From Baylisascaris procyonis (taxonomy: Eukaryota > Nematoda > Chromadorea > Rhabditida > Ascarididae): a stretch of 64,000 bases of DNA. A program made the translations under genes and the position numbers. The stretch's first letter is position 1. Every line of letters starts with the position of its first letter. Of this stretch, positions 1 to 12,060 are shown one piece after another. Location: the NCBI GenBank assembly GCA_037389465.1, contig JAZARR010000088.1:1178001-1242000 (forward strand). The letters are read 5' to 3'. Below the pieces are notes generated by a model. That model worked only from the letters and a program-made list of their open reading frames with translations, ran no database searches and was not told the origin of the DNA.

Positions 1-29
1 TTTCAAAGGTAAGATATAGAAAAGCATAC

Positions 30-3000
30 TTCCATCAAGAATTGGCGTTTCGACGATTAGACCGCCGACGATTCCAACAGGCCAGACGCCTACCTTCTTT
101 ACGTACCTCATCTCGTCGAATAACCTCCAATCGTAAACGTTATCATCGTCTCCAAAGTATACCACTCCACGTTTCAAAGTGCCAAAGTTGACCCTAAAAT
201 GGATGCATGCCGATACACTTAAAATTTTCCTGTAATAGAAGCCAGTAATCCAAAAATCGAAGTCGTTGGTCCGAACAGCATCCCATAAAGCAGCAAGGGA
301 AATTGAACTTCCAGAAGAGAAGCGCACTTAAGGTTAAATACAGACCGAATTACAACGTCGAGAATAATGAAACGATTCGAGCATAACAAACTCGACAATA
401 CGAAGCAAAATCCTTTGCCAATGGATGCAGTCAGACGGAAACTCAATTTTAACAAAAGCTTATCTAATAAATGACATATAGACGAGGTATCCAGCAACAC
501 GTAAATGAACCGCCGAAGAGATCGGATCCAATGAGGATGCGAAAATGCGGCTATTTTTGTCAACTGCCCACCCATGCAGCTGCTTCACCCTAACCCAGTT
601 ATCAAAATATGAGCCGCAAGAGGCACTCCTCCACCTATCAAACTAACCAAAATTCATCAATTCCATCTTCCCTTTTTCCACAGCTCCCTTCCCACCGATT
701 CCTTTTGGAAAGATATTTACAAAGCAGAGAATATAAAAAAGAAACGAAAACAACATACGACTAGGTGATGCATATAACAGACAGCCACATAAACGTAAAT
801 CCACAATCTCAGTGGTCAGCTTCAAAATTGAAGTACTCTACGCGACCAGTTAGCGCACGCAGCAACCTCTTTGCTATATAGTGTAAAGGAAGGAAAGGTT
901 GATTTAGTTCAGCTTAAAAAAAAAAAAGAATCCGAACCGTTTTTATTCAGCAATGAGATACGTCACTCATCGGTCACATACACATGCTTAATGAAACAAA
1001 AGAGAAACAGGGGAATGCCCCTTCACCTATGTCACCGGTTCAATGGATGAATATACTATAACCTGAAATCGGCGAGTAACTCATTCTACGATTACCTGTA
1101 TTTCCCAATGGACATCAATTGATGGTTACCAATTGGATTGAGCGCAAAACATAAGTACTATGCCAACTGACCAAGACACATTCTCTAAGAAACGAGGTTG
1201 TTCACGATAACAGCTTCTACTGCTATTACTCATCGGCAAGACCAGATTGTTAGCTGAACTTTGCATTAATAAGATGAAAAAGATTCCATTTATTTCCTGA
1301 TCTTACTATCATCACAGAAGTTGCAAAATTTTTTGATGTCGGTTCAATCCGTTTCTCTGTGAGCACAATTTTTCCTCCAAAACCAAGTCAATTAAAGTCA
1401 TTTTAGTCGACTTTTTTTTACAAAGTAGGATCTACTGAATGTGCCCTCCATCGCCAGTGGCACCTTAATCCACTTTGATTGCAGATCAGCAAAAGATTAA
1501 AAAGGTTTTGCAAGGCATCCATACATACAGTGTTTATACTGCAAAAGCTTTTCGTTTAATTACACTTGAACAAAGACAAATTCGAACAGTAGCCAACCTC
1601 AGCCAATTAAGAGCTGCATTTCGCTGCAGAACTCCTCGTGGCAGTTTCCAGTTCGGATCCGTATCGTTTATTCGCATGTTGGATGGGGTGAGTGCATGTA
1701 AGTGCGCTGAAGGAAGGTGAGTTCTTTCGATTAGCTGAGCCAGTGCAGTGGATGTCACCTCTGCATCTTCAACTACAATCCAGTACAGGTTCGGCACGTG
1801 GGCTGCAATAATAAGTTAGCTTGATATCGTATTCCGTGGATATAAAGCCGTCATGTCCTTCCCGACATATTTGTAAGTGCATCGCAAGCACCTGTTTACA
1901 ACGACAGAGTGCAGCGGTATGCATCGTTCATTTGAACAATAAAACTGAAGCAAGAACGACTTTCCTCACCAGTTTTCACGGGGTTCTTGATCGGGATTGG
2001 GATTCAAGTATGGTGGAAGGGGCACTAAATAGGAAGAGGCTGATTCGACTAGAAATTGCCCCGAAACAAGCATTCGAGTCTGGCTACTTAACAGCACGAG
2101 TCCCCGAATTACCTCCTTCAAAATTTTCATTGGCATTCAGAATGGGAGCCATTTTTCCTTTTCCCGCACTTTCCCTCGTTTCGCTTTGTAGGAACTCCTT
2201 TATTCTGTTCGCTGGTCCCCGACTTCTCCGAACGAGATCGGCGAAGTCAGCATGAGTTTTGGTTCGTGACTACTATTCGAAATTTTTTTCGAGTACCAAC
2301 ATGTCTTTGTCGGCAATCCACTGTTTAACTGATGGCAGATCCAGGAAGTGGGTGCCTCACCGTTTGCTGCAGATAGTGCAATCGGAAGCTTGATGAACAG
2401 TACGAATAACCTTACACTCCGCAAGAGTATACTCCCTCAGCCACCCGGTGAACAGGCCCTATAATTACCGACAAGACATTCAAATGCATCAAACCATATC
2501 CGACATCCTTTCATATAATTAGATTCGAAGAATGACCTAACGTTTGTGCCAAACGTGTCAAATCGGCCTTCTGAGCAGGGCGATAGCGCGTCGGCGTCAC
2601 AAAATATATCATTGGTAAATCCCTTCGGCTATCAGCTAGCGGTAGACGATCTCGAACTCTGCAATATCATTACAGCGTAATAAAGAGAAAGTCAGTTCTT
2701 TAAAAGAACATTCCAAGTAAAACGATTTCAGTTAATGCAAAAAAAGTGTGTGGTAAACGCAGTCGAATTCAGCAGCTCAATTTATATCCACGCCAAGCCT
2801 TCCCCTCCCCCTCCCCCCCCCCCTCCCAATGTATCGTCACAACATAGACACTTTCAAAATGAATCTTAAGGCAACTATGTAACTGCAATTAATCAAATTT
2901 TATTGAATCTGCCACATCCTTTCATCACTATCATTACTTGATGGAACGTTTCATTGCAAATAACACGTGCCACATGCATATTCTGCTTTTCAATTGCTTC

Positions 3001-3474
3001 ATTTTCTGCTTTCAACTTTTACGCTGCCTCACCTCATTGGATTTAGGTTTCACCTACTCGAGCAAACATTCAATTATTCACTAACGCATCCGATGAGTGA
3101 CTTAAACGCAATAACTACTCAAATACAACAAAAGTGTTTGCAAATCAAATATGACCAATAACACTCGCTTCGCCTGAATTGTATCTGAAATCGGAAATAG
3201 GCTAAAAATAAGTGTTTATGATCTATGAAACGTACTTGTCCTCAATTTGTTGTAGATGTAATTCCATTCGATGTATATCCTTTTGTAGATTCCATGATTT
3301 CATTTGTAAATTATCACGTTTTCTGATTAATGTCTCAATTTCCGCTTCAATTGTCAACTTCTTATCGTCGAGATTCTCCAATTTCGACCAAAAGAACATC
3401 AATTGCATCAAGAAGAATAAACCCACCGCACAGATCACCTTGAATACTACATTCTGCTCGAACATTTCCAACAT
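30..3474 (-). CDS. Beta-1,3-glucuronyltransferase, GT43 family (5' part of gene, C-terminus off the left edge)
   Basis: Four exons on the minus strand: 3474-3236, 2658-2537, 1802-1598 and 193-30, with a donor GTATGC at 29-24. Phases match at every junction and give 243 residues. Residues 1-8 are cytosolic, 9-29 form one transmembrane anchor, and 30-80 form a charged coiled-coil-like stem, the usual type II Golgi layout. The catalytic domain starts with MIYFVTPTRYRPAQKADLTR, then HVPNLYWIVVEDA and LPRGVLQRNAALNWL. The nucleotide-binding DxD region is GVVYFGDDDN, with DDD at 204-206, followed by WPVGIVGGL. The family transfers glucuronic acid from UDP-GlcA to galactose, either in the proteoglycan linker (SQV-8/B3GAT3 type) or on other glycans; the visible half does not decide which. 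The start is the ATG at 3474; a GTG codon just before it is ignored. The acceptor-substrate and C-terminal catalytic parts lie outside the window. Confidence 0.9.
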
Positions 3475-6400
3475 CACTCCATCTATCGATCTTCATCTCT
3501 TATCATTGCTCTCGAATTATCGCTAGAAGTGGATAAACTGCTGGCATTTGTCCAATTTTCGCAATTGTCAGTATCTACAGTATGCTTTTTCAAAAATGTT
3601 GAACCTGAGATTCAGGATCGATCGATAAATATACTGGAATGTGGCCAAATTTTAAAATTTTTGAAAACAATCCTGTACGCAATTTCTCGGAGACGTCAGC
3701 GTGAGTTTTCGTCTATGAGTGGATGATGTGGGAATAAGCTTGAAGTGATTTCACTTGTTCTAAGCGATCATTTAAGAGGTTTGCTTGTGTGGTTAGTGAA
3801 TGTAATGCTCGGATGTTGAGTGGTGTTGAGTGCGGATGGCTTTATCGATCGAATAGATGGTGGTGTTGTTTAGTGGGGGGATTGCTAATATTTCATTGCT
3901 TAGTTACTTCATCGATCAATAAGTGGCTAATATTTGAATATTGTTGGCGATCTTAGTTGCTCTCAGTAATATGCAGCATATTCGAGGTTTATTCTTCTTC
4001 GTGTTATGTTACTACCCACTATTGGAAGTGTTCTTCAATTGCCACCTGACTAGCAAATATTAAAGGTGTTATCTCACCTTTACGTTTAGATTTAATTGAT
4101 TGTTACATATCGTGGCAATGTGATAATGATCAACAAAGCGATCAACGAATTTACAAAGCGGAAATTTTGTTTTATGAGAATCGTTTCATGATGATCGACA
4201 GTGGATTCCACTTAGACGTCATCAACGAACGATAGATGATGAATACAAATTGTAATAGTTTATAAAAGAATTTGCAAAACGACATATTGCATTTCGAGTT
4301 GGATTGTGAGTATTAAATTCCGCAACAATATAGCGCAACTCAAATCACCATCGATGCTGCCGTCTTCCCTTTTCAATTTATATTTATCGTTCGTCTACCT
4401 ATTGCCTAATTCCCGAGATTACTCTTACTTCACTAGAGTACTAAAGAGTAATTGTTTAATTAATAAATGCTAGGTATGTCAAGTCAAAAACAAAAATACG
4501 CATTAATCTGCGACGGATTGTTGGGTATGTCAGGTCTGATAGCTAATCGATTAGATTGCGGTGTATTTCGCATTGTTTACGTGCCGTTCCTGCTATGCAG
4601 AGGAGGAAATGACGCCAATTTTTAAGCGCCTTTATTTCTAAAATATTTCGATTGCTGCAAAAGTGATTTATGAAAAGATGAGTTGAAATAAATCCAGGTG
4701 ATTTAAAATAAGAATATAGGCGTTGCAAGTTTTATGAAAATTATTTATAATTTTTAAAGTAAGGCAATTAATATGTCGATGCGGATGTCTAACATTATCA
4801 ATTCGTCATGGTGCTATTCATCATAAAGAATGCACCGCCTTTGCACTAAAATGTGATTGCATCGTTTACATTTACAAATATTTTTATATGGTGTGAGGCA
4901 ATATTTGTTAGAATGTTTATGAAAATTTTGCTTTTAGTTTTTTTATTGCTATCACTTTTGCATATTTGAATTATGTGCTTAATATTCGTCACCGCTATGT
5001 GTGGGGGAAGGAGGTAGAAGAATCGTTGTAATCCAAAAAAAAACTCTAATTTATTGACTTCAAGAAAGTTTTAGAAAGCATCGATCCGCAGAATAATTGA
5101 TTCCCGACGCAATATCCTGATATCGAATAAGAAAAACGATTACTAGAGATGAACACTTTTGAAACGGAGTGTTGTACAATAAAGCGGATATTGAAAGCCA
5201 CCAAATATTTTTGTTATATTTGAATAAGCCAAACGGCTGATTATTTATAATGGAAAATCATAACAGATTATGTGACGATTCCAAACAACCGCACATTTAC
5301 CTACTATCGATGAACTTTTTCTGAAAATTTATGAAAGAATTCAGCATAAAACTTGACAAATTGCAGAGATCATCTCTTGCAACCTTCACAATGCTTATTT
5401 ACCGCCTGATTGTTGAAAATACTGAAGTTAATGGTTGATCTCACCTTAGTGTCGATGAAGGAGGTTGCTGGTACGTTATTTAGATGCAGATTCCATATAC
5501 ACGCAATACGGACATTTGCCCTTTCTCCGTTGAGATAACTGTCAGTGATGACCGTCTCCGCAGTCAGACTCATTAATAAATTCATTTGTATATTCTATAG
5601 GATTTATCCGGTGCAGTGGAAATATTAACATATTATAAACGAAACAAATCGTCAGGTATGTATGAATAAACCTATCGATGAGACTCGTTTCAAAAGCAGC
5701 CACTATTGATCTCTGTTGGTGGGCTAAGCTTCAGCTGAATTTTATGCTTCTACCTTTATTAGTTGAAGTGCCATATAGGTGTATTGTGTTTAAAGAAACT
5801 TCATTGTTTTCATTCAACCTATAGAAACATCAAGGAAGATGTAAATATATGTGAACATTAAGCCAACCGGTGTTTAAAAGTAATTGAATTAAAAGTGATA
5901 GTTTAGCGATTCGAATCAGCTACGCATTTTGGCACTTTGCCGATTTGCGTCATGCTTCCTCTTTGTTGGCCATTGATTTTCTTGGCTTCATATTTTTGTA
6001 TTTACTCATATAGACGATCTCACCTGAGGTCAGGTGATGCTGTCAAGTTTGCATCCAACTTGTTGCGAGCATAAAGTGCATCACTGAGACTGACCTCATA
6101 TCGAGTTTTATGTTGGCGCATTTACTGACGCGACCTTTCGTATATACATTGGTCGCAATGCGACTTTTTCACCAAAAATTCGCTTTTTTTTCATTATTTG
6201 ATCTCTTGCAAAAAAATTGATGTTGGTGTTGCTGGGGGCTCTTTTGGTTGAATTGATGCCGACATATCGGAGGCTATTCTGAACGGAGTTGATGAGTTTG
6301 TTGTTCGAAACATAAGCAAGTTCGTCTTCCGCTTTCAAGCACATCGTGAGATCTTATGTTTCATTCATGAACCCCGTCTTAATTTAATTCTGTCACCAGT

Positions 6401-7677
6401 GATGGGGCGGAACTTTTGTTGCTTTTATTTGATTAGCTCTTGAATACAGAGTAATGTCGATGAAACAATTAAGCAATGACTTTATGCAGATTTTTGAATG
6501 TTTTAATGCATGCACTTTTTCAACTTTTTTTTTATACACTTGCCTATGAGGAAGAGTGATCGTGCATCGTTTCTGAAATTGAAGATTTTTATTGATCGAT
6601 CAAGATACATGATCTCAGACTTTATCATTCCATTCTTCATGTCAGAACCACTCGTGAATAGAATTCAATTCTGGATTGCATCCGATTACATGCAGAAATC
6701 AAAGACGACATTGGAATGTTGCCGACTTTCTTTTTTGTTACTTTGTTTATATTTGAAAGACAATTGAATTTTCTCGGATTTGAACGCACCAATATTATGT
6801 ATTTTAACCTCTACGAATAAATATTAAGTTGTAAAAATTTTAGGCGTTTCATCGGTTTGTAGTAGAAATATTCGGGTTATATTTGTACATCTTTATTAGT
6901 AAACATTTGATTAATCAAGCTTCAAGTTCGGCTTCTCATTTAATGCGATCCAAAAGGTTGTAAATTAGCAAACATTGTTTCACAATTGAGGAAACTTCAG
7001 TAATTTATAATTTTTCTATTTCTTGATTTACATATCGGTACTTTTTAAAAAATTGAAACCACTATATGTTAAGATCTCATTATAAAATGCATCTGATCGA
7101 ATAGCGGCTCAATGTATATACGTAATAGTGAACGATGAACGAAAATGATAGGCAAATTTTTATGCTGTCGAGTTATTAGTGCATTCGTTTGAGTTATGGA
7201 ATATTGCGATGGTTATAGGTTGAATTCCACCGAATAGGACTGAGCATCTTGTGGACTGAGCACCCTAAATGACATCTAGTGCGAGAGTACCAACATGCTG
7301 AGGTGACCCGTGGAAAGAATGCAATCTGAGGTCAACGACTAGGTGTTAAAGTTTATTGTACGATACTTCAAAGCTAAGTTAAAGGTTATTGGCTTGTTTG
7401 AATTAATTCAATAAGTGCAAAAAATATAAAATATTTAAATTAGCATCTGTGATAACAGCCAAAGTTTTCAAGCGCATCAGATATGTAGTTTTCTTTCCTC
7501 AATATACTATCGTATTAAGCTTTAGATGCTATCCTGTTAACAAAGGTTTAAAATTTTTTCGTTCAACGTACAGCGTGAAATGCTCGGGAATAGTGCCTCA
7601 CGACATTTTGAGACCTTCCATCCTTGTTGATCTCACAATTCGATTGTTGCACGTAGTTTGTTGTAGATTTTTATATC
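3475..7677. other. Intergenic region, no gene recognised
   Basis: This AT-rich stretch lies upstream of the glucuronyltransferase start. Open frames are short (under 95 codons), lack family motifs and are not flanked by coherent splice signals. The 5' end should contain the glucuronyltransferase promoter, but I see no diagnostic element. Homopolymer runs and tiny hairpins are the only structure. Confidence 0.6.
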
Positions 7678-8230
7678 TCATGAGTTCCTGCAGCAAATGT
7701 AGTGTATTATAAAGTATTGTGCACATTTCATAGGCTTTCTTTTTGTTTGATTAAGAATGCTGACCTTTGGTACTTTGTGATGAAGTGTTTGCCATCGAAG
7801 GTTCGAAAAGATTGCGACAACTTTTACGCCAAAAATTCTGTGAAAATCAGCGATATTGCGTGGAGTGTATGAATGAGACACGGAAATGCAAGTAATTGCA
7901 AGTGGGGAATAGCTGAAGAGAGGCATCGATTCAAGATCAAGCTGGCATGATTCAGCTTTGAAGAGAATCTCTTGCAATCGCTCTTGCTGGAATTTCTTGA
8001 TATCTTAACGCAGTTCGTCAACGTCGAATTCCTGTTGAATCCTTTTCAAGTTTTCGGGAATATTTTTTGGAAAGCAATCAGAGCTATCCTCATTTTGGCT
8101 CATCCTCTTGTGCCTGAAGCCTTCTCATCCCTCTGCTGCAACAGAATATGACCGAATTTTTGTTTCTAGGCGGCGGATGGTTCCTCGCACACCTCGACTT
8201 GGATAGTTCAATCCTTTCGTAGATGTGGTA
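7678..8230 (-). pseudogene. Decayed coding relic, possibly the N-terminus of a retroelement gag
   Basis: One minus-strand frame stays open for about 180 codons except for two stops, a TGA near 8126 and a TAA near 8006. It reads as a basic helix-rich start (GVRGTIRRLETKIRSYSVAA), an acidic linker and then an amphipathic helix (IKKFQQERLQEIL). The layout resembles the helical N-terminus of BEL/Pao gag, and the strand matches the other retroelement fossils nearby. It lies downstream of the fossil env, so it would belong to a second copy in the same orientation. This is similarity of character, not of a diagnostic motif; an unrelated pseudogene is equally possible. Confidence 0.3.
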
Positions 8231-9209
8231 CATTCATTCGGCTACATTATAATTTTCACCAGATATGGTGTTGTGTATGAAGGATGACTGGGGAGAGTAA
8301 GTTCCATAACTTGTGAAGGTCTTGATCTATTATAAGCTTGATATTTTATAAAAGGATCATAAAGCGAAACAAAGTTGAACTGCTGGTGGAGGAGCGGCAC
8401 CGTCGAAGGAATGCGTTTGCTGTGTGTATTCTCTGTTTCGATTGCCTACGATGATTTCTGTCTTCGTTGATATTCTCGAGAATTCACTCTCACTTTCATG
8501 ATATTTCGGTCTTCGAATCGCTTGACTCTCTCTATCATGAACAGCTCATGTCTATTCTCTCTTCATGATGTCGTTCTTTCGACTTTCCCTTCTTGTGTTG
8601 AACGATGTTCACTTCGATGCATTTTTCCTTATATTTGTGGCTATTGCGCATGTTGTTCGCTTTCAGTATTGTTCTTCTTTTTGATTCTATTCCATGTAGT
8701 TCTGGTAACCTTTCATCAATGTGCACAATTCTTTCTTCTCGGAAGCTAGATCCCAATTGCCGCTGCTAAGGCTACGAATACAAAGGTACTGCACGAGGAT
8801 GGTCTCAACTACCCTTTTGCTTGCAACTGCTTGTTAACTTATAAGGCAGGCAAGTCTGGTTCCTAGCTGAATTCTTTTAAACAGTACTCTGCTGTTGTTT
8901 GGTTTCGTATATAAAGCTTTCGTTTGTTCGAAGAACAAATGTGGTATCAGCGTCCTAAAAGTTATCTTCAAATCGTTGTTTTGGGGGCTATCCATTCTTT
9001 CTTTATATGTTATATGATTCTTGACCTATTCTTTTTCATCCATTTGCTTACATTTGGTCATTCACAGTCATTTCATCTTTCTTAACGGCTTTCCATCCAG
9101 TTTCCTTCAGCGCCATCTGCACTGTCACAGTTTTATCTCTCTTGGCAGTGTTTTTTTGTGATTTGTAGAGTCATGTTCAACGCTTTGCATTCTGCTTAGA
9201 GAAAAAGCG

Positions 9210-9471
9210 TGTCATTTTTTTTTCATCCAACACTTCTGAAGCATATTGGAGGTTTATGTATTCAATGTTTTTCCAATGTCAATCTTTATCTGAGATGTTG
9301 CTCTCTATCAGAAAAATTTCTGCACCACTTTCACTCAGTGTTGTAGAAGCAAGGGCGATGTCCGGCAGATCTACAACTGCAACATTTTATATGATTTCTG
9401 ATACTTGAAAGCAACGGTTTCCGAAACTCGCTGTGCGTTTTTTACGTCGATGCGTTCACAGACGACGCTTG

Positions 9472-9506
<35 letters not shown>

Positions 9507-9890
9507 ACGAGGATGTGTTTCCCAGTAACTCTCTTTTTACCATCTTTGAAAGGACATCTTGTTTTTTTATCGAAAGTTGTGAGGAGGCACGCTTCATCAT
9601 GTCCTGTGATAATGCATTCGTCATCCTCGACGTTGACTGATTCTTTGCATGTTATTTATCATCTTCCATATCCGTATCTATCGAATAGTATCCTCTCTGT
9701 GACGGGCGCTTTTGATTCTTCATTATCGTTCTTCGTCACATAGGGTGTCTTGCACACTTCCATAGATAAAGCTGAACATTCGGCTCCGTCTTCTATCGAT
9801 GAGGATCATTCAAAAGTTATCATGCAGGAGATCTTAGTAAGCTTCCCGCTGGATATAGCTGCAGTTCGAATGGAACGGAATGATGTTATT
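9210..9890 (-). pseudogene. Fossil BEL/Pao envelope-like ectodomain
   Basis: Read on the minus strand, one frame with scattered stops gives a cysteine-rich extracellular-looking sequence. It includes ECSALSMEVCKTPYVTKN, ITCKESVNVEDDECIITG, RCPFKDGKKRVTGKHILV and, beyond a tract of 30 T on the plus strand (9475-9504), VVDLPDIALASTTLSESGA. The order and spacing resemble the intact envelope encoded at 59.7-61.5 kb: TKC, then TDGFC, then an aromatic-Leu-Leu strand, then SICHFQSLGEHEV, then LVPDLEASFTF. I infer a degraded homologue. Stops near 9816 and two near 9663, together with the homopolymer, mark it as dead. It lies downstream of the gag knuckle fossil in the same orientation, as expected for one deleted element. 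Confidence 0.55.
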
Positions 9891-10699
9891 GTTTTCTTTA
9901 ACCGTGATCCTTATACCACAGTGATTTTTCATCCTTTATTCGAGAGGACCACTGACTATGCGTCCTTGATTGACCGGTCACTCATTCCTTGTGATGACTT
10001 GTTTTGTATAGCCGAGGTTGTTGAAAACATTGCAGAGGTGGTCAACGGATAAGGGCGGAAACGTGGTCACTTCTTGTTCTCATAGGTAATCCTATTCAGT
10101 CTTACTTCTTGCATTCTTAACATCTATCTAGTCTCATAATAGTCATCTATTGCTTCTCTGCTCATACCCGCATAATGTTTGCTTTTGACTTAAATTTTTT
10201 CTTCCTTTTCTTAATTTCGCTTCCCCAGAGCATCATATTCCTCTGGGTCTGTACTAACGTTATGCACATAAAGGTATTATCTCAATATAACACTTTTACC
10301 GATTTCGATCTACGGATCATATTTCCTGTACAAAACAACAGCGCCACTTTGAATGACAATCGGGCTCTAGCATGACGAAGAAAGTATTTTCTTTTCTGCC
10401 CTCCTTTTGCATATTTCTAGTAGCCAGTTCGAGTGCTGCTTATGGTTGATTGTTAATCGCATCGATCGCTTCTATTTCTTATGGGTGAAACTGATTTTTC
10501 GATCTTGTCCACTCCTTGTCCACATATTTCTGAGTTGAACTTTGGCTGAGCAGATCGTTTGTTCCATAATTTTTTAAATTTCTACGACATATTCCAATTT
10601 TCAGATTCTTCGTGAGGTATTTACTTCGTCAACATTGCTTCGTTTATGCGTGCTTCTCGACCTTTTTGTAGTAATTTCTTTGGGAACTTTCTCGTAAAA

Positions 10700-11070
10700 A
10701 GAGAGGAGTTCTTCTGAGTTCCAGTAAGTGCGGATTCGATGGGATGTACAGGTGATGATCTCTGTTGAGGTACTAAATTATCTTTACAGTTAATACGTTG
10801 GCAGATGTATAGGTGGTATTATGAGGGCATTAGAGTCCAAAGTTTCGCCCACGCATATATGTGGACGGGCGTCAGCGATGAATTCTAAGATGGTTGGCAA
10901 CGTTTGAAATTGCTGTTCAATTAACCGCTTTCGTGCTACTTTCATGCCTTTGTTATTCTTTTCTGTGCCGCACCTTTCCACGGAGCCAATCGCATGATAA
11001 AATATATTTGATTGCTTCTTGTTTCTCGATTTCCACTTTCGTTGCTTCACCTAAGAGCTTGCTACCTTTG
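10700..11070 (-). pseudogene. Possible fossil of BEL/Pao pol: RNase H-integrase linker and integrase zinc-binding start
   Basis: The minus strand reads LGEATKVEIEKQEAIKYIL, then after stops and frame changes LDSNALIIPPIHLP and VLTVKIIxYLNRDHH. In BEL/Pao pol the linker after RNase H has an amphipathic helix rich in Glu, Ala and Gln. It is followed by a leucine-proline strand and LTxLII...H....H, the first histidines of the HHCC zinc site. The fragments appear in that order between the gag and env fossils. The match needs frame changes and is weak alone; position and orientation are its main support. No reverse transcriptase or integrase core remains, so most of pol would have been deleted. 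Confidence 0.3.
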
Positions 11071-11845
11071 TCGATAAGTTAATCTGGCACAGGTATCAAC
11101 CTGGAGGAGGTCTAACCCATCATCGGCATTCCGTTATCTTCTTCAGTGGTTTCCTTCACCCTTCCAAAATCGAATATTTCGAATGAAGTTTTTTCAAGTG
11201 CATTGGTCCCGCACGCCTCAATACTTCCTGTTCATGTCTGATCAGTGATTGGGTTATTGTTTGTTGTGGAAGATGAATGAATATGGAGTTGTGCTATGCA
11301 TTTCCAAATCTTGTCCTCATCTTAAAACGTTGCTTGTGCTCTTTCGTAATCTGCCAGTGCCGTGCTTGCCTCACTAAATATTCCTTTGCTCCTTTCAATA
11401 TCCCTACTTGGTTCTCCACTACCATCGCTTTTCTTCTATTCCATTTCGATTATTACTTTCACTACCTTACTACTCGTCAATGGGCCGACGATCAGTGCTT
11501 CTCGTTTAGTAAATTCTTCTTTAGTGAATTCGAGAGCATGCTGAAGTCGGTCTTCTTGAGCTCGTCACCATTTTTTCATTTTCGATGTCTTTACTCGGGT
11601 GTTCCTTCTTTTCCCTTCATTCTCGGTTTCCACTGTTTAAAAACAGCGTCATGTTCATCTCGATACTTTTCCTTTCTGTATTCCTCGACTGCAGGGGAAC
11701 CTCGTTTTCATTTGTTTCCTAAGGCTGTTTCGCGATCACTGCTCTGGGCATCGGTAAGTTTTCCTCAGAGTGATCTGGTTGGTCTTCATCTCATAATTTA
11801 ATTTGTTCCGTTTCCATTTAAGCATTCTAGTCATCCCACATTATC

Positions 11846-12060
11846 TTAGCGTTTTAGAGACAATAAGGAATGGTGTTGCAGTTTGCAATGAAAGCACCTT
11901 CCTTTCGTTGAGCAGTTCTTGGAGTAGCGGTCTTCTGCGAAATATTCTAGGCATCGAGTGCTTTTTTCATCTAGATCAATCAATCCCTCGCATTGTGGTA
12001 CATTTTCAACTCTTCTGTTTCCTGTAAGTATCCCCACAAAACGCGCATACGTTTCGTTTA
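11846..12060 (-). pseudogene. Fossil BEL/Pao gag zinc-knuckle region
   Basis: Two overlapping minus-strand frames carry the typical end of BEL/Pao gag. One begins CAFCGDTYRKQ (a CxxC pair). The other, one frameshift later, reads STRCLEYFAEDRYSKNC and then GRCFHCKLQHHSLL. The pattern CxxC...C followed by CxxCxxxHH matches the gag nucleic-acid-binding knuckles, which normally precede the protease. Upstream on the minus strand (12.06-12.96 kb) there are only broken gag-like pieces. The frameshift and stops show that it is inactive. Confidence 0.55.

Noticed and set aside
9750..10052. Plus-strand open frame of 100 codons with balanced composition
   Set aside because: It lies mostly opposite the fossil env frame on the minus strand, has no recognisable domain and no splice context.
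11277..11801. Plus-strand open frame of 174 codons
   Set aside because: It is rich in Phe, Ser and Leu, as expected for the complement of a purine-rich strand, and lies antisense to the retroelement fossil; no motif.
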